From Agarophyton chilense (taxonomy: Eukaryota > Rhodophyta > Florideophyceae > Gracilariales > Gracilariaceae), in assembly GCA_030374765.1 (NCBI GenBank), contig JARGXX010000084.1, positions 62,001-126,000 on the forward strand: a stretch of DNA of 64,000 bases, read 5' to 3'. This document shows, piece after piece, positions 59,672-64,000 of this stretch (position 1 is the stretch's first letter; every line of letters begins with the position of its first letter). The position numbers and the translations under genes are program-made. The notes under the pieces were generated by a model. The model was not told the DNA's origin. It ran no database searches and saw only the letters and a program-made list of their open reading frames with translations.

Positions 59672-60453
59672 TGTAGTGCAATACCACGCGAGGGGAAAAG
59701 ACACTCAAGGTGTTCGAAGCCTTGCTCCATTCTTAGGGCAAATCAGCGTAGAGCCTTCCGTATCTTCCATCTGTGGGCGTAACTCCACAGAGACTTCAGG
59801 ATATACCACGGAAGTGGGGATAGAAACGAGTATGAAGTGTACGATTACAATGCCGATAAACCTTGGAACAGAGGAAATAAAGGGGTAAATAAAGGGGGAA
59901 ACTCCAACGGAGTAGTAGAAATAACAAGAAATCAAGAAGCAACCCAGTACTGGGGCGGAGAAGAAACCTGTAACGCACAGTAAAATATAAGAATAAAAGA
60001 ATCAGGAGAACACACAAAGTGTAGTAAGAATCACTCCTTAAGAGATGCCGGTGGGATAACTCAACCGATGGCAATGCAAATACCCTCCGAAGGGAGTAGT
60101 AATCCTGCAAAGGGAGTCACAATTACAGCCGAACACACGATACCCATTTACTTGGTGATGGCGACGGCGAGATCGCCGGAGCCCAAGCACTGTTCTACAG
60201 TGGTCACTAGACTAATTAATTAAATTAAATAAACTAATCTAGTGCCACTTATTATATTACTATATTTCTAATTAATGTTTTTCTCATATGGGGACCCATT
60301 ATAGCGGGGATCCGTGCCTTCTAAATATACCACGTTACCATAGCGCCAAAATCCTACAACTTTCCTCTCATAAGTACAGCATCCCCCAAGAGAGTATCAA
60401 TACTAAATTATGAGTTTTCGACACCGGAATATTGCCGAGGGCGTTGCTCTACA
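59672..60453. mobile_element. Solo LTR (782 bp) with exact 5-bp target duplication
   Basis: The insert starts TGTAGTGCAA and ends TTGCTCTACA, giving TG...CA ends with an imperfect ~14-bp inverted match. It is flanked by TCTCC at 59667-59671 and again at 60454-60458. Removing it and one TCTCC restores a sequence collinear with Z1 and Z2 across the break. TG...CA plus a 5-bp duplication is the hallmark of an LTR retrotransposon, and no internal coding part is present, so this is a solo LTR. It has AATAAA-type motifs around 59885 and 59993. Its sequence is not the 564-1113 LTR family. Confidence 0.88.
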
Positions 60454-60693
60454 TCTCCGCCTTTTTTCTTTACTTTGGGGTTGAGTCCGCTCTCTACCAC
60501 TGCTGCGCCGATCTTTTCTACGGACCCGTCACTCACGTGGGACTGTTTAGCACCTCCTCTTGTTAACAGAACCGCGTTATACGGCGTAGGGCTCACACTC
60601 AACGGCCATTTGGCATTCGTTCAAGTGTAAGTAACTTTCAATGCTCTTTCGGTATTGTGTGAAAGTACTGACTTTTGTCTGTCTTGCATAAAG

Positions 60694-61136
60694 TACCAAC
60701 GTCTGCGATTTCTTCGAGTAAATACTCAACTGTGCAAGGTTCCAATCCGGAAGTGGAAACCGTCAGCTTCACCAACGAAATAACATCCGTCACCGACTCT
60801 TCACCTTCTACCGAACCCTTTAACATCCCGTGCGCACGTCACATCCTTCGAGTCGTTACTCAACGTGAGAAGTGTCACCGCAGTTCTCCATCTCAAAAAC
60901 TCTCCCTGAAGCGCTGTGCCGTCTGCAGCATCAACGTGCAAAGCCAGCGCCAATTGGAGGTACACCAAGGCAGTCGTAAGTACCAAAAAGCACTACGACG
61001 CGCTTATTACAAAGATACCGACGTCTGGTGCCGTGTATGCGATATCAAGTTTCCTGAAGCTCACGATCTCCGAGTTCCTTATAAAAATCGTCTTCATCAT
61101 GCCAGCGTCAGGAATAAGAACCACACTACTTTCTAG
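60694..61136 (+). CDS. Z3 zinc-finger gene, exon 2 (uninterrupted copy)
   Basis: Open from at least 60675 to TAG at 61134; no stop inside, unlike Z1 and Z2. Counting from 60675 (153 codons), a Ser/Thr-rich acidic N-terminus is followed by two JAZ/matrin-type (zf-met-like) fingers. Finger 1 is C81-x2-C84-x12-H97 with Tyr where the second His is expected (position 103). Finger 2 is C119-x2-C122 with Pro at the first His position (135) and H141/H142 available. Such fingers usually bind dsRNA or nucleic acid. A GT-AG intron (60627-60693) precedes it. In this copy the splice gives AAG-TTA, not an ATG, and exon 1 is broken by the LTR, so expression is doubtful. Confidence 0.55.
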
Positions 61137-61436
61137 AACGTTTGTGATATATACATGCTGTCTTTACATCGTGGTATAGGCCTTTACACATTTCATTTAT
61201 TACATCATATATTTATACCTTTGCCTCTGCCTGCTACATATATATTAATCATTTTATCATTCTCACTCTCTCTATTCATTACAATCCTCTTTCTGTCGTC
61301 ACTCTTTGACTTCTTTAATCTGCCTATTCTGGACTGGTACTTTAGAGAGCATATCTACTAATTTTATCTTCTTGGGTTGAATCCACCCGCGTTCTTCCCC
61401 GTAATTACTTTGAACGGATAGCACGTTTACATTTCT

Positions 61437-61837
61437 ATTACATCCAGAAGTAATTCTGTCAGACCATCTCTAGCGCAGTAAATATATTCGGGGTTTTCAT
61501 TCCGCGGGCTAAAATGCAAGTCTACCGCGGGAAATGAAATCTATACTTTTCATTTCCTTTTTTTTAGAGTTCAGATTTCTTGTTTTGGATTACCGAATAA
61601 AAGGTGAAGTGTATCTAATGGAAGAAATAATGAAGCCAGCATGGATATTAATATTGGAAGTTCAAGTAAAGTTTTGGCGCCAACTGCCCATTCCCTAACA
61701 CAAACACCTTTGCACCTTCTTCACCCCAAACAAAAACACCATTGCACCTTTCTCTTTTCTTTTTCCTGACCAACTCCGCCCCTTCCCCGCTCAGTCACAT
61801 TCTCAACTTAATGAACCGCGGGAAGAGCTGGGACGTG
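61437..61837. other. Spacer between the palindrome and the GRASP side
   Basis: AT-rich, no gene. A run of T lies at 61558-61564. The first five bases after the palindrome (61432-61436, TTTCT) are the right candidate target duplication. Confidence 0.4.
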
Positions 61838-62059
61838 TTATGGAATGGAACGCTCGCCAAGGCGTGGTTTGGGGCATCCACAAACTCCAACGCTGACTTT
61901 GCGTGACATTCTGATCCTCCGGGCAAATTCGTTTTTTCCATACTTTGGTGCTAAGTCAATGTAACCGGTTAGGAGGCGATTAATCGCAGCATCAAAAATG
62001 CGGGCGATGTTTGCGCGCTTTCGAGGGTCGTCCTCGCTCGACTCGTCGCAGTCCGCCAT
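61838..62059 (-). pseudogene. PIF/Harbinger-like transposase N-terminal fragment
   Basis: A 73-codon frame with an ATG at 62059. It is acidic at first (MADCDESSEDDPRKRA), then INRLLTGYIDLAPKYGKNEF and ARRIRMSRKV. The pattern Y-G-x-x-x-F-x-R-R-x-R-M-S-R is typical of the start of PIF/Harbinger-type nucleases, just before their DDE core, which is absent here. It could be the remains of a transposon in the upstream region of GRASP, or a first exon of something else. Confidence 0.4.
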
Positions 62060-62555
62060 GGCGCGCTTGATTCGTTTACATTACGGTTCGCGGTAGGGCG
62101 GAAATAATCGGCATGATTAAGAGCGGTTTCCATGTCACTCTATTGGATAGGGCGCCCAATCAGGAGGCTCGAAAAAGGCGAATAGATTCTATGTTTAGAT
62201 GCGCGCTAGAGATGCTCTAACGTATGATGGTTGGTTTAGGCGCACCACTATTATGGGGCACCGAAACTGGTACCACATAAAGATTTTCCGGGGAAAACCT
62301 GAACTGTGCAAAAAGCGTTAATGAGGTTTAAAATAAAGTTAAATTAAAACGGTTTAAAGTAATATATCAGCAGCAATGCAGTTCGGTGGTTCGTTCGGCT
62401 TTGATCAATAAACAGAGAAGATGCTTGTTTCTCGGCCATTTGCTTCGCCATCCCATCAATTCACCGAAGTAGAATGTTCAGTGTCCACCCTACTTCCTTT
62501 TGAGCCCAAATCCGTTTCCAACGTTTGATCGGAGGGAGGTACGAGAGAAGAAAAA
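62060..62555 (+). promoter_or_regulatory. Upstream region of the GRASP gene
   Basis: About 500 bp without a gene between the divergent PIF-like fragment and GRASP. It should hold the GRASP promoter. AT-rich around 62330-62370; no confident TATA box or other element. The start codon sits in a favourable context (AAAAATGG). Confidence 0.4.
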
Positions 62556-63415
62556 ATGGGACAAGAATATTCTACAGAAGATGGCAATGGTAGTCCATCA
62601 GTTGATGGAAGTCAAGGAGCGTTTATTGAGGGTGAAACAAGTTTTGACAGCCTTTCAGGCTATAGGGTGATGAAAGTCTTTCAAGGCAGCCCGGCATCGA
62701 GATCTGGCCTTTCCCCTTACGAGGACTTCGTTGTTGCCCTGAATGGAAGGTTGGTGAATGCGGACAATGCATCTCTTGCGAATGTCTTGCGCGAAAACGA
62801 GGGGAAAGAAGTTGCGTTAATTGTTTGGAACTGCATCGACTCCAAGAAGAGAGACGTGTCTCTACGACCAGTTAAGTGGAACGGACCAGGGTTGCTTGGA
62901 GCTGCTGTTCGCTTTGAGGGCTTACGCGGCGCTGCGGATCATGTTCAGAGGGTAATTGACGTCCTACCCAACAGCCCTGCGGACGAGGCTGGGTTGGTAC
63001 CTCTCACTGATTACATTGTCGGAACTCCAGCGGAAGCGTTCCGTAAGGAAGCCGATTTCAATAAGCTTGTATGTGTTTTGAGATCGATTTCTAGAGCTTT
63101 ATGTAGTGAAGTTGCACAGTTCTGTCTTGCTGACGATTTTCCATTTTACCTTCACCACAGATCTCGGACGCATTACAAAGACAAACTGCAGCGAGCGTAA
63201 TGATGTTCTCCTCGGCAACGAACAGGACTGTGAGTTAACTTCCATGCATGCTTTTCATCGATGTCTTGGTGTCAATGGTCACTAACGTGGACTTACGCTT
63301 TCCTCCATTGCAGCGAAACATTGAGATAAGACCGAACAAAGATTGGGGAGGAGAAGGCTCACTTGGTTGCGAGCTTGCAACTGGATTGCTGCACCACATT
63401 TCTCGCTCAACGTAA
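62556..63415 (+). CDS. GRASP: GRASP-family Golgi stacking protein (three exons)
   Basis: Exons 62556-63068, 63161-63229 and 63314-63415, with two short GT-AG introns (92 and 84 nt), both phase 0, give 227 residues. Exon 1 holds PDZ1 (GYRVMKVFQGSPASRSGL, residues 35-52; DFVVALNG 57-64), the linker GPGLLGAAVRF (110-120), and the start of PDZ2 (VLPNSPADEAGLVPLTDYIV, 136-155). Exons 2 and 3 complete PDZ2 and end with WGGEGSLGCELATGLLHHI, the family signature. Gly2 in MGQEYS fits N-myristoylation. Family role: tethering Golgi cisternae and unconventional secretion, on the cytosolic Golgi face. It lacks the long Ser/Pro-rich C-terminus of animal GRASPs, like other short forms. No disabling change is seen, and intron positions are supported by the restored reading frame. 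Confidence 0.92.
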
Positions 63416-63513
63416 CTCGGGCTCACACAGACTTTTTCAAGCAGTAGTAAGTTGGGAATTACTCAAACAATTATCTCACACTTTGGTACTTCAGGTTTAA
63501 TTTGCAAAGTTGA

Positions 63514-64000
63514 CTAGGGGGAGATCGATGACAGTCGGTTTGCTCCCCGTCGAATATTAATTTTTATTGTCTCGGGTTCTTTGCTGCAGTCACGAATGCT
63601 CTGATCCGGTTGTCGTCGAGTTTCTGCATGGTCCAAGCATTGTGGTTCAGGACCAAATCTTTGGTCTCGAATGGTGTTTAGGAGGGCGCGTTCCTCTTCT
63701 CCATCTTCAAGGACTTCAGGACTATCACGGACTGAAGCGTCATCAATATTGGCATCAGGAGGTTTTAGTCCGACACCGAAATGTAGTGTACAATCGTTTT
63801 CAACGGCTACCGGAGCGAAACTCATGAGTGAGCGAGTTGCCCGCAGCCCAATAGTTTTGGCAAGTTTTTTAACGCTCTGCAAGGCATTCTCACTGGTAGA
63901 AACTAACTTCGGAATGAGTTTAAACGTTTTCGTGAGGTTCACTTTTCGGTCATGATACATATGTCTGTGCTTCCGTTTCACGTAACCTGGTGATTTTCTG
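63514..64000 (-). CDS. 3' end of an unidentified gene entering from the right
   Basis: Minus-strand frame open from the window edge to TAG at 63514, about 160 codons; the true start lies outside. The first half is basic (KRKHRHMYHDRKVNLTKTFK, then a helical SENALQSVKKLAKTIG), the second acidic (EDGEEERALL), ending NRLSSISP. It converges with GRASP, with 98 bp between the stop codons. I recognise no family. Composition and lack of stops suggest a real gene. Confidence 0.5.
   Translation of the reverse strand, partial: RKSPGYVKRKHRHMYHDRKVNLTKTFKLIPKLVSTSENALQSVKKLAKTIGLRATRSLMSFAPVAVENDCTLHFGVGLKPPDANIDDASVRDSPEVLEDGEEERALLNTIRDQRFGPEPQCLDHAETRRQPDQSIRDCSKEPETIKINIRRGANRLSSISP

Larger units (their letters stand above)
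55052..61431. mobile_element. 6.4-kb palindromic unit: inverted Z2 and Z3 around an integrase core
   Basis: The left arm 55052-57036 (Z2) is the reverse complement of the right arm 58656-61431 (Z3) once a 782-bp solo LTR is subtracted (1985 against 1989 bp). Arm identity is high. The outer ends are TGTAAACG...CGTTTACA and the inner ends TGTGAyAC. The 1619-bp centre (57037-58655) encodes a decayed Ty3-type integrase. Flanks are CTTCT and TTTCT (4/5), while neither arm alone has matching flanks, so the whole may have inserted as one unit. Options: an integrase-encoding DNA transposon with long terminal inverted repeats (Ginger- or Polinton-like logic), or two LTRs of a retrotransposon brought into inverted order by recombination. 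Confidence 0.75.
58656..61431 (+). repeat. Z3 arm (right), interrupted by a solo LTR
   Basis: Begins TGTGACAC and ends CACGTTTACA. Same order as Z2: A/T-rich tract, GC-rich ORF segment (58793-59178), 52-bp repeats (59353-59508), exon 1 (from about 59590), 67-nt intron (60627-60693), zinc-finger exon and 3' part. Exon 1 is split by the 782-bp solo LTR. Confidence 0.85.

Noticed and set aside
59672-60453. The insert in Z3 as a DNA transposon (MITE) because its ends are weakly inverted
   Set aside because: TG...CA ends with a 5-bp duplication fit an LTR; the inverted match is short and imperfect, and no DNA-transposon superfamily with these ends and duplication came to mind.
1-64000. Bacterial origin of the window
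   Set aside because: Spliceosomal introns in GRASP, LTR retrotransposons and MSH2 remains point to a eukaryotic nuclear genome.

Overview
This window comes from the nuclear genome of a eukaryote. It contains spliceosomal GT-AG introns, LTR retrotransposons with coding remains, a long tandem array, and no operons, ribosome-binding sites or CRISPR. The only intact-looking cellular gene is a GRASP-family Golgi protein at the right edge. GRASP is known from animals, fungi and many protists but not from land plants, so a protist or alga is more likely than a plant. I cannot name the lineage.

Layout. 1-563 is AT-rich flank. 564-10998 is a decayed but structurally complete Ty3/gypsy provirus: 5' LTR, primer site, gag, protease, RT, RNase H, integrase, then a 2.2-kb ANTISENSE coding-like stretch, polypurine tract and 3' LTR. 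10999-13600 holds a broken minus-strand reading frame of unknown family. 13600-16412 is a Ty1/copia remnant (gag, protease, integrase) cut off by a tandem array. 16413-39624 is that array: ten full 2258-bp units plus a 633-bp partial unit, with interior units apparently identical and edge units diverged. Its right end runs without a break into an MSH2 (mismatch repair) pseudogene, 39471-40625. A 19-bp poly(G) tract at 40910 leads into a strongly G-skewed decayed region to about 44.2 kb.

45028-51325 is a second Ty1/copia element with diverged LTRs. Its integrase is split by a 1.4-kb TG...CA insertion (Z1) that carries a two-finger zinc-finger gene. 51.3-54.9 kb holds decayed reading frames of unknown origin. 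55052-61431 is a 6.4-kb near-palindrome: two inverted ~1.99-kb copies of the same zinc-finger unit (Z2, Z3) flank a Ty3-like integrase core. Z3 is itself interrupted by a 782-bp solo LTR with an exact 5-bp target duplication. 61838-62059 looks like a PIF/Harbinger transposase fragment. The window ends with GRASP (62556-63415, three exons) and, convergent with it, the 3' end of a gene entering from the right.

Functionally this is a nested-transposon region beside a Golgi gene. The most unusual items are the palindromic integrase/zinc-finger unit, the antisense frame inside the Ty3 element, and the homogenised array that embeds a piece of an MSH2 pseudogene.
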